A stretch of DNA of 64,000 nt from Akkermansia muciniphila. Its GTDB lineage: Bacteria; Pseudomonadota; Gammaproteobacteria; Burkholderiales; Burkholderiaceae_C. Below, piece after piece: positions 37,738 to 48,521 of the stretch (the first letter of the stretch is position 1; each line of letters begins with the position of its first letter). The position numbers were made by a program, and so were the translations under genes. The stretch lies in assembly GCA_943331105.2 (NCBI GenBank), contig CALQKH020000002.1:310001-374000 (forward strand), read 5' to 3'. Under the pieces are notes generated by a model. The model searched no databases. It was not told the origin of the DNA and saw nothing but the letters and a program-made list of their open reading frames with translations.

Positions 37738-38686
37738 GATCGGTGTAAGTCGATTCAACCAGCTTGACCAATGAAAATAAGGCTTGGTTCACAGGGGTTG
37801 CAACACCAAGTGCTTGCCCACGTCTCACAATGAAACCATTCAGATGGTCAATTTCACTGGGTTTAGAGCGCGCCATATCTTGTGCAGTGGATGATTTTTG
37901 ACTTCCCATCGTGACTGCTATTTTTGCGACGGCTTGCAAAGCGATGGGCTCAGATAAATCGATCCCATCGGCCAGCGCCACTGCGATGACTTCCTTCACC
38001 AAAGCTGTCTGGGTGCTGCGAACGGACTCTAAGGCCGCAAGTTTTTCGTATTGAATTTGAGCCAAGCCTGAAATCGCATTGAACGCACAGTTGATCATCA
38101 ATTTGGACCACAACTCGACCATCACGTTTTCTGAAATCTGAACCTGAACCTGCGCTGAAGCAAATAGATCAACGATTTCTTGAAGCGTTTTCTGCGGATC
38201 CCTCAGCCGTGAAGTCTGCATCGTTCCGATCACAAGATCGCCGCGGCCATGGTGCTTCACACAACCCGGGGCAGGAATTTCTGTGGCCACATAGACGACA
38301 CAGGGGATCACTGCATGGGGTACCTGTTGCGCAATCAGGGCTGAATTCTCTACACCGTTCTGCAAACTCATGATCAAAGCATGCGGTGCGAGGTGGGGCG
38401 CCATTTGAAGTGCGACCGATGCGCTGTCTGTCGATTTGACACAGAACAAAACCAAGTCTGCGCTCTGCAAGCTCGATAACTCACTGCTTGCATCGATGTG
38501 GACGATTTCTGTTGCAGATGATGTGGCCAAATCTAATTTCAGACCATCGCGCTTGGTCGCAAGCACATGCGCGGGACGGCCGATGAGCGTCACCTTGTGC
38601 CCAGCGCGGGCAAGCATGGCACCGTAAAAACTACCAACGGCGCCTGCACCAACAACGGCAATGTGTTTAAAAGTGGGGATGTTCAA
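37730..38686 (-). CDS. PanE/ApbA-type 2-oxo-acid reductase (ketopantoate reductase family)
   Basis: 318 residues. The NADP-binding start is VVGAGAVGSFYGAML; the family lysine is in the VMVELWSKLMINCAFNA region, and the C-terminal domain ends with a KPSEIDHLNG motif typical of PanE. PanE reduces ketopantoate to pantoate; paralogues act on other 2-oxo acids. It is the first gene of the coupled operon and its stop overlaps the kinase start by eight bases. Context argues for a catabolic oxo-acid reductase instead of pantothenate synthesis. Confidence 0.87.
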   Translation of the reverse strand: MNIPTFKHIAVVGAGAVGSFYGAMLARAGHKVTLIGRPAHVLATKRDGLKLDLATSSATEIVHIDASSELSSLQSADLVLFCVKSTDSASVALQMAPHLAPHALIMSLQNGVENSALIAQQVPHAVIPCVVYVATEIPAPGCVKHHGRGDLVIGTMQTSRLRDPQKTLQEIVDLFASAQVQVQISENVMVELWSKLMINCAFNAISGLAQIQYEKLAALESVRSTQTALVKEVIAVALADGIDLSEPIALQAVAKIAVTMGSQKSSTAQDMARSKPSEIDHLNGFIVRRGQALGVATPVNQALFSLVKLVESTYTDHV

Positions 38687-38803
38687 GATGACCCTTGGTT
38701 TGCTGAAAAATAAAGCTGATTTCTCTCTTTGAAGTGCGTGCTTTTCAGTGGTCAGCTGTGGATGCTATACCTTGGAGGAAGGGGTTCGCTCGATTATCTA
38801 TGC

Positions 38804-39277
38804 TCAGTCAAACGACAGCAAATTGAACAGCCCCGGGTTTCGTGGAGGCTGGTTGGCTTCAGTGGATACCTCTTTCGTGGTGCTGGCAGCAGCAAGCTGT
38901 CGCCAGTAGTTTGCCTCAGCTTCCGCCGGAGGGATGCCCACAATCGGTTTGAGCCATCGGATGTGATTCGACCAGTTTACCCACTCCAGGGTGGCCAGTT
39001 CCACGGATTCTCTGTTTTTCCAAGGTCCCCGGCGGTGAATCAACTCGGCCTTGTATAGCCCGTTGATGGTTTCGGCCAGCGCGTTGTCGCAGAAATCGCC
39101 CTTACTGTCGACCGATGGTTTGATGCTTGCCTGGTCCAGCCGCTCGGTGTAGCGGATGCTCACGTATTGCGAGCCCCTGTCCGAATGGTGGATCGAATTG
39201 TTGGCCGCAGGCTGGCGGTCGTACAAAGCCTGCTCCAGTGCACCCAGAACAAAGTCGGTCTGCATGTTTCGGCTCAC
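38804..39277 (-). pseudogene. IS3-family orfB transposase, C-terminal remnant
   Basis: Residual 157-codon frame with the end of the rve integrase core: SIHHSDRGSQY, then GDFCDNALAETINGLYKAELI, which carries the last catalytic Glu of the DDE triad. The first Asp and the N-terminal half are missing. The frame runs through the left inverted repeat and ends outside the element at 38804, so the native stop is lost too. It cannot support transposition. Confidence 0.85.
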
Positions 39278-39679
39278 TCGCCCGGTGCAGGTCCACGAAT
39301 CGCTTTAGCGCTTCAAACGGCGGTCGAGAGCTCCGTCTGGGCAAAAAACGCGCTGGCCAGCTTGAGGATTTCGTTGGTCTTGCACAGTTGTCTGTTCTCG
39401 TGTTCGAGTTCCTTGAGTCGGTCTTTGTCCGTCGTGGTCTAGCCCTGGCGCGTGCCGCTGTCAACCTCGTGTTTGCGCATCCATGCATACAGCGTGTGAG
39501 GAACGCAGCCGATCCTCGGTGCTAGCGACTCCAGTGCCGCCCACAGCGATGGATATTCCTCTCGGTGCTCATGCACCGTGCCCACGGCCCGCTCGCGGAC
39601 CTTTGGGGAAAATTTGGGTGACTTGTTCATGGCTCCATTCTCTTAAAGGTTGGAGCCTCCGCGATTCCCGGGGCCGTTC
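38824..39679. mobile_element. Decayed IS3-family insertion sequence
   Basis: Imperfect terminal inverted repeats of about 27 bases bound the element: left TGAACAGCCCCGGG.. (38824-38850) and, read inward from the right end, TGAACGGCCCCGGG.. (39653-39679). Inside are an orfA with a nonsense codon and only the C-terminal half of an orfB integrase. At about 856 bases it is shorter than a complete IS3-type element, so an internal deletion has removed the first half of orfB. No clear target-site duplication was found. Confidence 0.85.
39313..39630 (-). pseudogene. IS3-family orfA, interrupted by a stop codon
   Basis: The start ([16 protein letters not shown]) and helix-turn-helix are intact for 63 codons. 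An in-frame TAG at 39439-39441 then breaks the gene; the same frame continues as the leucine-zipper part (DRLKELEHENRQLCKTNEIL, ASAFFAQTEL) up to a stop at 39313. The short distance to orfB fits the deletion noted for the element. Confidence 0.85.
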
Positions 39680-40530
39680 AGCTCTCGAAACCCCTTGCCG
39701 ACAGAGACAAGTCTGTCCGCTGCAACACCTTCTGTGTTCAGGCGGCGGTGCCGCAAAGCCTGCAAATTTTGACGCACGGACTTCAGACGCTCGGAGTTCA
39801 TGTCGCCCATCACAACGCCCTCGCCTTCAGGCAATAGCGCGACTACTTCACCCCAAGGGTCAACCAACATGCTGTGACCGTAAGTTTGCCGACCGCTTGC
39901 GTGCGTGCCGCCTTGCGCGGCCGCCAACACGTAACATTGGTTCTCGATGGCCCGAGCACGCAACAACACTTCCCAGTGAGCTGAGCCTGTCGGCACGGTA
40001 AAGGCCGAGGGCACCAAGATCAGGTCCACCTCGCCCATGGCACGGTAAAGCTCAGGAAACCGCAGGTCATAGCAAATAGACATCCCAACACGCCCAAAAG
40101 GCGTGTCGGCAGTCACTTTCGCTGTTCCAGCCACCATGGTGCGGCCTTCGTCCAAATGACGGGTTCCGTCCTGGTAGCTGAAGAGATGCATCTTGTCGTA
40201 ACGGGCCACCACCTCGCCCTCAGGGCTGAAGAGCAAGGCCGTGTTTGTCACCTTGGCCGGGTCTGGGGTCTTGATGGGGATGGAGCCACCTGCAACCCAA
40301 ATGTCGTGTTGTCGAGCTTTGGAAGCCAGCATCTCTAGAATGGGCCCCTGTCCAAACTCTTCAGCAATCTGAAATTTGTCGGTTTCATGCAATCCAATTT
40401 GCACAAAGTACTCAGGAAGAGAAACCAGTTGAGCACCGTCGCTGGCAGCTTGGTCGATCAGCCTTGCGGCAGTGGCCAAGTTCGTTGCCAAATCAGGTGC
40501 GGAGACCATTTGGATTGCAGCAATCTTCAT
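39643..40530 (-). CDS. Nitrilase-family amidase with 3' end replaced by IS sequence
   Basis: 295 residues as read. The Glu40-Lys113-Cys153 triad is present (LPEYF, YDKMHLF, SICYDLRFPE), and the sequence resembles deaminated-glutathione amidase (Nit1/YbeM type), which hydrolyses the amide of damaged glutathione. The last 12 or so codons lie in the right inverted repeat of the IS remnant (39653-39679), so the original C-terminus has been exchanged. The catalytic domain is complete, so the protein may still work. Confidence 0.88.
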   Translation of the reverse strand: MKIAAIQMVSAPDLATNLATAARLIDQAASDGAQLVSLPEYFVQIGLHETDKFQIAEEFGQGPILEMLASKARQHDIWVAGGSIPIKTPDPAKVTNTALLFSPEGEVVARYDKMHLFSYQDGTRHLDEGRTMVAGTAKVTADTPFGRVGMSICYDLRFPELYRAMGEVDLILVPSAFTVPTGSAHWEVLLRARAIENQCYVLAAAQGGTHASGRQTYGHSMLVDPWGEVVALLPEGEGVVMGDMNSERLKSVRQNLQALRHRRLNTEGVAADRLVSVGKGFRELNGPGNRGGSNL

Positions 40531-40562
40531 GGGTTTTCGATCACATAAAAAATTTGAAGTGG

Positions 40563-40979
40563 TCAGCGGGTGATCATCACAATCTGATCTGCCGCAATGG
40601 TCAGCTCGAATTCAACCAGTTCACCATTTTGAAGCTTCGGGAAGCCAAAGCCTGCCACGTTGAATCGCCCCGGCTTTGCTGCCGGAACAGGCCCTTTGGA
40701 TTGAACGCCTTCTCCCCGAGCTACAGCTTTGTTTCCATCGCAAACCGACAAAAGAGCTGCCTCAGTCAGCTCAACCGCTCGAACTTGCGTCAATTCGGAT
40801 TTGTTTTTAACTTTCAAGCTGCGCCCGGCATCATCCAATAGACGCACCGATTGAAACTGCGGTGCCCAGACTGCGTTGTCCATCCGCCCGGCAGTGATGC
40901 AAGTCGACGCCTGAACGCCACTCGAGAAAAGACAGGCGGCCAACAAAAGTGATGGTTTGAAGATTGTGTAAGCGCTCAT
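40563..40979 (-). CDS. Secreted protein of unknown function
   Basis: 138 residues with a signal peptide (about 1-24, ending VQASTC). Two cysteines (in STCITAG and LSVCDGN) could form a disulphide. The rest is mixed polar and small residues without a family I know. It is co-oriented with the nitrilase gene, 32 bases before it, so the two may share a transcript. Confidence 0.7.
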   Translation of the reverse strand: MSAYTIFKPSLLLAACLFSSGVQASTCITAGRMDNAVWAPQFQSVRLLDDAGRSLKVKNKSELTQVRAVELTEAALLSVCDGNKAVARGEGVQSKGPVPAAKPGRFNVAGFGFPKLQNGELVEFELTIAADQIVMITR

Positions 40980-41383
40980 CAGAAGCTCCGATCAAGAGTA
41001 ATCATCATAAGTTGCAGATCGCGCAGGTACAACCTGCGAACGCTCGCAACATTTCTAAAAATTGATACACCCCCCGGGGTCATCGTTCTAAAAGGCAAGG
41101 GGTGTGCTTTTGACCGGAAGGGCCATCGGACGATCAAATTACAGTGCAAAGGCAGACAAGAGTCCCTGTTCAGGATTTGGGGAGTGGGGGTACGGTGGGG
41201 TCAGGCTGGTCTCAAATTTGGAAGACCCCGATTGAGCATCCAAGTCCAGCACTCGCTATTGCCAACCCTTGTTACCAAAGTAGAGACTCAGCCCGGCACG
41301 CCCTCTTCCTATCGCACGATCACATGCCCCCCAAGCTGATCAATCACTATTCGTTAAAACATTGGTAGAAATACGCCCACCTC
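40980..41383. other. Gene-less interval with a short dyad
   Basis: About 400 bases with no convincing gene. It contains an inverted repeat, CGCAGGT and ACCTGCG with a 3-base spacer (41022-41038), about 45 bases before the start of the secreted-protein gene, which could be an operator. Nothing else was recognised. Confidence 0.45.
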
Positions 41384-42295
41384 CTAATCTGACCGAATTA
41401 CGAACGCTTCAAACAGAATCCCTCGCAACCATCGATGAGCGGGATCATTGTTAACACTTTTGCTCCAGTGCAAATGTGCATCAAAAACGGGCGAGCGAAA
41501 CGGTAGAGGCATCCGAGCAAGTCTGCGATTGTCGGCAAAAGAGTCGGCGATGGCGTCAGGGACTGTTGCAATCAAATCTGTACCTGAGAGAATTTGCGGC
41601 AAACTCATAAAGTGCGGCGTAGTTAGTGCCGCATTGCGGTGAATCCCCCGCTTTTGTACATAGCTTTCTAAAAGCCCCTGTGAACGCGTAGGCGCCTCCA
41701 CAACAACGTGTCGCGCCTCGATGTACTTCTTGAGACTGAAATCCCGAATTAAGTCCTGATTATCAGCTCCACAAATGCACACAAAGCCGTGCTGTCCAAT
41801 TCGTCTTCGAACAAATTCCGCAGACATCAAGTCAGGAAAATATCCCAGCGCGATGTCACCCTGACCCTCTGAAATTACCCGCTGCAATTGCGGTTGTGCC
41901 GTTGAAACGACACGAAGTCGAACTCCAGGTGCAACCTTATTCAAAGCATTGAGTGCTCGGGGCAAATACATCGCCTCCGCCGTATCTGAAGCTGCAACTC
42001 GAAACTCGCGCTCGTCGGTGGCGGGATCGAAAGATGCCTTATTCAAGATCCGTTGTTCAATAAAAAGTACGGCTTCTCGTATTGGTAAGGCCAGCTCCTT
42101 TGCTCGGGTCGTAGGTTGCATTCCGGCAGCTGTATTGATAAAAAGCGCATCCCCTAGGGTATGACGTATTCGGGCCAATGCAGTGCTCAATCCAGACTGA
42201 CTCATTCCAAGTGAAGTCGCCGCCGCGCCAACGCTGCGATGGTCAAAGACAGCCAAAAATATTCTCATCAACTGAACATTAAAGTTGCCCACCAT
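41384..42295 (-). CDS. LysR-type regulator of the Rieske oxygenase locus
   Basis: 303 residues: helix-turn-helix at the N-terminus (MRIFLAVFDHRSVGAAATSL, then MSQSGLSTALARI) and an effector-binding domain. The sequence is of the NodD/LinR/PnbR-like style with EFRVAASDTAEAMYLPR. It is divergent from the Rieske oxygenase gene with 112 bases between, and a dyad sits in that gap, so it probably activates the oxygenase operon. Confidence 0.92.
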   Translation of the reverse strand: MVGNFNVQLMRIFLAVFDHRSVGAAATSLGMSQSGLSTALARIRHTLGDALFINTAAGMQPTTRAKELALPIREAVLFIEQRILNKASFDPATDEREFRVAASDTAEAMYLPRALNALNKVAPGVRLRVVSTAQPQLQRVISEGQGDIALGYFPDLMSAEFVRRRIGQHGFVCICGADNQDLIRDFSLKKYIEARHVVVEAPTRSQGLLESYVQKRGIHRNAALTTPHFMSLPQILSGTDLIATVPDAIADSFADNRRLARMPLPFRSPVFDAHLHWSKSVNNDPAHRWLRGILFEAFVIRSD

Positions 42296-42312
42296 AAATA
42301 GTCACCTTCCAA

Positions 42313-42329
42313 ATATTGCAATGCAACAT
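42313..42329. promoter_or_regulatory. Dyad between LysR gene and Rieske oxygenase gene
   Basis: ATATTGCA-A-TGCAACAT is symmetric except for one position. It lies 18 bases outside the LysR start in the divergent gap, as expected for a LysR recognition site. A TATACT hexamer at about 42377 could be the -10 element of the oxygenase promoter. Confidence 0.5.
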
Positions 42330-42407
42330 CGCAAAATAAGATTGTATTGATCTGAATCAAAGATTAATTGGAGTTCTATACTCATTCCAATGCCCAAGGA
42401 TTGCTTG

Positions 42408-44620
<2,213 letters not shown>

Positions 44621-44650
44621 CCTTCCTCAACAATGACAGGAGATTTCAAT

Positions 44651-45667
44651 ATGCAGACCCAACAAACGATTCGCTCCAGAATCACCCGCATTCTGATGTG
44701 CACATTACTTGTCGGTCTTCTCCCAACACTAATCAGTCAACAGGCAGTTGCTGCTGATTTCCCGACAAAACCTGTGACATTGGTAGTGCCTTTTGCAGCA
44801 GGCGGAGGACTCGACGTAACAGCTCGCATCATTGGCGAACGGCTTAAGGATGAACTGGGTCAACCTGTCGTCATTTTGAACAGACCAGGTGCAGGTAGTT
44901 CTGTCGGTGCCAGGGTGGTGGCTGCTGCACCTGCGGATGGTCACACACTGTTTTTTACATCGGGATCAGCATTTGCCTTTGCCAATCTGCTTGTGCCAAA
45001 TTTTGAATTAAATATTAAGGACTTTGCACCTGTTGCTGCAGTCGCTTCAAACCCCGCAGTGATTGTGGTGAGCACTAAAGTCCAGGTGAAATCACTGGCA
45101 GAGTTGGCCGGATATGCCAACTCCGGAGAAATCAACTTTTGTAGCACCGGCTCGGGTGGCCTTAACCACCTTCAGCTGGAAATGTTTCGTAACATTGTCA
45201 AAACAAAAACAAGTAAAAACTATAACGTCACTCACGTGCCTTACAACGGACTTGCTCCTGCACTTATTGGAATCCGTGACGGCAGTGTCCAGGCCTGCAT
45301 GCTGCCCTACACAGCCCTAGTTAAAAATCTGAATGGCAAAGAGTTGCGTGTTTTGGCTGTTCAAAGCAAGGCGCGTCTGCCTTGGCTTCCAGATGTGCCC
45401 ACCACGGGACAATTGGGCTATCCGGAGATGGATGGCAACGACTCGTTCGTGAACATTGCAGCACCAAAAGGCACCCCGGAACCTGTTATAGCCAAGCTAG
45501 AAATCGCATTGCAAAAAACAATGCAAGACGTCAATGTACGCAAGAAACTCGAAGAGTTGGAAGTTCAAACATTGTTCATGAGCAGTCGCGAGACCACCAA
45601 ATGGCTGGAGGATGAAGTACGTAAATTCAGCGGGATCATTCGCGAATCAGGACTATCGACTAAGTGA
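44651..45667 (+). CDS. Bug/TctC-family periplasmic solute receptor (6 of 6)
   Basis: 338 residues from ATG 44651, preceded by AGGAGAT. The signal peptide ends near AVAAD; FPTKPVTLVVPFAAGGGLD and HVPYNGLAPALIGIRDGSV follow, with a Cys in the pocket region (FCSTGSGG) and one near VQACML. As the third gene of the oxygenase operon it most likely binds the aromatic acid that induces or feeds the pathway. Confidence 0.93.
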   Translation: MQTQQTIRSRITRILMCTLLVGLLPTLISQQAVAADFPTKPVTLVVPFAAGGGLDVTARIIGERLKDELGQPVVILNRPGAGSSVGARVVAAAPADGHTLFFTSGSAFAFANLLVPNFELNIKDFAPVAAVASNPAVIVVSTKVQVKSLAELAGYANSGEINFCSTGSGGLNHLQLEMFRNIVKTKTSKNYNVTHVPYNGLAPALIGIRDGSVQACMLPYTALVKNLNGKELRVLAVQSKARLPWLPDVPTTGQLGYPEMDGNDSFVNIAAPKGTPEPVIAKLEIALQKTMQDVNVRKKLEELEVQTLFMSSRETTKWLEDEVRKFSGIIRESGLSTK

Positions 45668-45746
45668 AACTCCTGATGATTCAAAATACAAGTTTCAAGG
45701 CCACTCGGACCAAATTTTGCAAAAGTGGTTTTTGAAGTATTGGCCT

Positions 45747-45868
45747 GTAGACGCCGATGGCCATTTGATCAGTGGCGCTGATTTCAGTCAGATCAATGCG
45801 TACCCAACGAACAGGCTGGTCAGAGCACAATCGACACGACGCCCTCAAGCGGGTCAAATCGTGTCTGA
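45747..45868 (+). repeat. Dispersed repeat copy B (possible gene remnant)
   Basis: Counterpart of the segment at 35328-35439, again just downstream of a Bug gene. It lies in an open frame that continues to 45911 without a start of its own (VDADGHLISGADF, then PQAGQIVSDG), which supports a decayed coding origin. Confidence 0.55.
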
Positions 45869-45893
45869 CGGAAACAAGTATTTGCTAAAAATC

Positions 45894-47216
45894 TCAGATC
45901 AGCGCAAGTGACAGGATTGGAAAAGCCGCAAAGAGGAATAATGCGAACAGCATGACGGCTAGAAACGGAAGCGAACCCACAAAAATTGAGTCCACGGAAA
46001 CCGACGGGTCGTTCAATGCTGATTTGACTGTAAATACAGAAAGCCCGAATGGCGGGGTCAGCAACCCCATTTCGACCGCGATCACAGTGACTATTCCGAA
46101 GTGAATGAGATCAAAGCCCAAGCTGGTAGCGATTGGAGCGGCGATCGGCGTCATGATGAGGAGGATTGAACTGGAGTCAATAATCATCCCCAGCGCAAGC
46201 ACAAGTATTAAATAAAGGGTCAGGAAACCGTATGGTCCCAACCCGGACTCCTTGATTAGCATACCCAACGCTTGCGGTACTCCCGCCACGGAAATCATTT
46301 TGCTGTAATAGCTCGCGGCTATCAAAAGGATCATGATTCCGACAGAGATGGCGCCAGTCTCCTGCAAAACCTTCCAGAGATTGCCTCCGCCCAGTGTCCT
46401 ACGTGCCAAAGCAATGGCCAAGGCACCAAGGGCACCTACGGCACCAGCCTCAGTTGGCGTAAAAAATCCCGAATAAAGCCCTCCAAGCACCAAAATGATG
46501 AGAAGACTGATTGGAAATATCTTCAATCCGAGCTGCCCGGCGCTCAACGTTGGAAGTTTTTGCGCAGTGACATCTATGGTCGTCCGGGAAACGAAGACAA
46601 GGTGGGGTTTGAATGTTGCCATCAGCATGATCACGGCGGCAAAGCCAAGAGCAAGCACTACACCAGGAATCAAGCCGGCAATAAACAGTTTGCCGATTGA
46701 TTGCTCTGCGAGCACCCCATAGATGATCATCAGAACGCTTGGCGGGATCATCATGCCTAAGATTGAACTACCGGCAACGGTACCTGCTGCAAACGTCTTC
46801 GTGTAACCGTGCCGCACCATTTCTGGCACCGCGATCTTGGTAAATACAGCCGCCGAAGCAACCGAAACTCCGGTGACCGCGGCAAACATAGCGTTTGCCG
46901 CAACAGTGGCTACACCTAAGGAACCGCGCAGGCGACGCAAGAGAGATTCGGCGACATCAAACGTATCTTTTCCAACGTTCGAAATGCTCACGAGCATCCC
47001 CATCAAAACGAACAAGGGAATGGTCGCGAAAATATAGTCCGCAATGCCGCCATAAGCTGCTGAATGCATCATTCGCATGGCTATTTCGACATCACCGCGC
47101 ATTAGCCATATCCCGGCGAACGCCACTGAAAAAAGAGCCACGGCGATCTGCATGCCCAAAAGGACCAACGTCACCAAAGCGCCGATTAAGAATAACCCTG
47201 TAGTTAAATCACCCAT
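45894..47216 (-). CDS. dctM: TRAP transporter large permease DctM
   Basis: 440 residues from ATG 47216, within the end of dctQ. It is hydrophobic throughout (about 12 helices) with TRAP-L marks PLFVLMGMLVS, the MIPPSVLMIIYG stretch and GLLTPPFG.SVF near the end. DctM forms the Na+-coupled channel part of a TRAP importer. Its solute receptor is the divergent gene at 48522, so the system is split. Upstream overlap with dctQ shows coupling. Confidence 0.93.
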   Translation of the reverse strand: MGDLTTGLFLIGALVTLVLLGMQIAVALFSVAFAGIWLMRGDVEIAMRMMHSAAYGGIADYIFATIPLFVLMGMLVSISNVGKDTFDVAESLLRRLRGSLGVATVAANAMFAAVTGVSVASAAVFTKIAVPEMVRHGYTKTFAAGTVAGSSILGMMIPPSVLMIIYGVLAEQSIGKLFIAGLIPGVVLALGFAAVIMLMATFKPHLVFVSRTTIDVTAQKLPTLSAGQLGLKIFPISLLIILVLGGLYSGFFTPTEAGAVGALGALAIALARRTLGGGNLWKVLQETGAISVGIMILLIAASYYSKMISVAGVPQALGMLIKESGLGPYGFLTLYLILVLALGMIIDSSSILLIMTPIAAPIATSLGFDLIHFGIVTVIAVEMGLLTPPFGLSVFTVKSALNDPSVSVDSIFVGSLPFLAVMLFALFLFAAFPILSLALI

Positions 47217-47739
47217 GATCGACACCCCCTGCCGGTTGAACACCACGAAGAAACGCTACTGCCGAAGCCATAAAGGCGAATGCAGTAAAAGCGGATCCCA
47301 ATACAAGGAGCGCATGGAACGGCCAACTTGACACCATAAAAACCCCTCGCGTTCCGAAGTAGTCGTTATTTCGCCAAGAGTCAACAAACTCTGGCCATGC
47401 AATGAACGTGAGCACGCTGAAAGTAACTGCGCCAACAAGCGAGTAGCTGACTTCCAGAGTTCGTCCAAGCCATGGCGCCCGCCGCCAAAACACCTGAAGC
47501 AAAGTATCGCTGCGCAGCATACGACCGGAAGTAATTCCTGCCGCGAGCTGCAGGAAAACGATGGCCACAATGGATCGCGATGCAAACTCCGCCACGCCGG
47601 TGATCGGTCTATCAAGGAAATTGCGCCCAATCACGTCGGCAACAATGAGAAACATGAGAAAGGCTATCCATATCGTTCCTATGGACGACGAAAATTGCAT
47701 GAGTCGGTTGAAAAAGCTGCTGTGAGGTTGTTGTGTCAT
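47209..47739 (-). CDS. dctQ: TRAP transporter small permease DctQ
   Basis: About 176 residues from ATG 47739; the frame extends to 47961 but the extra part does not look like the family. Four hydrophobic helices with VADVIGRNFLDRPITGVAEF, the conserved TRAP-S region, identify it. The gene overlaps dctM by eight bases. No strong ribosome binding site was found in front of the chosen ATG, so the start is uncertain (47790 is an alternative). Confidence 0.87.
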   Translation of the reverse strand: MTQQPHSSFFNRLMQFSSSIGTIWIAFLMFLIVADVIGRNFLDRPITGVAEFASRSIVAIVFLQLAAGITSGRMLRSDTLLQVFWRRAPWLGRTLEVSYSLVGAVTFSVLTFIAWPEFVDSWRNNDYFGTRGVFMVSSWPFHALLVLGSAFTAFAFMASAVAFLRGVQPAGGVDHG

Positions 47740-48521
47740 TTTCGGCTGCCGTGCGGATTTTTGAGTCGTATGCAGGAATTTCGAATGCATAAAAGTAGTT
47801 TTACAACTCTTCAAAATAGATTCGAACAAACTCAGCGTACGGATCAACATGACATGAATCAAGTAGGTTTTACCCTCTGGTATTTTTTGATTCAGGGTAA
47901 GTGATGCGCCCTTAGCTGCTATCAAAACAGCGCCTGACGCTACCAATAAATATAGTTTCAATCAGCTCATGAGGATCTGCAGTGAAATCGGCACAGGCCT
48001 TCTATTCCAGCCCATCAAGCCGTATGAAAAAGCAAGACCACTTCACTGAAGATAGTCAGCATCACACAGGTCAAGTTGAGTAGTGGGCAAGCGTTTTTAG
48101 TCGAAAGACCATCAGCGGAACGTTGACACCTTTATCGCCCGGTTGCTGCGGCCCATCAAGAGTCGAACTTCACCCAGTTGCTCAATTTTGGTGCCATAAA
48201 ACGGCCATGATTTGAAACTGCAAACACAACCTGATTAAGGCGAAAGTATTTGTACAAATTCCAATGAATGAGACGCTGCGAGGGTTATTACCATTCAGGT
48301 AAACCACAGTGGAACACTCAATGAGGGGTGCTACCATAAAAATCATCAACGTTCACGGCTGTGTTGACAAAAGCCAAATGAAAAAGATGGCGATAGCCGC
48401 CACGGTCTCAGTGTTCGATTGGTTCCTCCTCCCGGGATGTTGGGCAATTAGCCGGCGTTAGTGACGTCGGATGACGCAAAACCAAGGCTCACTCAGTGAA
48501 GCCGCGAACATGGAGATACGA
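47740..48521. other. Long divergent intergenic region of the TRAP locus
   Basis: About 780 bases between the divergent dctQ and dctP genes, with only short unsupported frames. It must hold both promoters. No regulator gene, clear operator or RNA structure was recognised, which is unusual for a region of this size. Confidence 0.5.

Noticed and set aside
39102..39488. 128-codon minus-strand frame inside the IS element
   Set aside because: It is a different frame from the real orfA/orfB sequences; the transposase motifs lie in the other frames, so this is not the transposase.
40640..40675. GAATCGCCCCGG match to the IS end
   Set aside because: It lies inside a coding sequence and the match stops after a few bases, so chance is the better explanation.
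47740..47961. N-terminal extension of the small TRAP permease
   Set aside because: The extra 74 residues do not resemble DctQ, and an internal ATG at 47739 gives the usual protein length.
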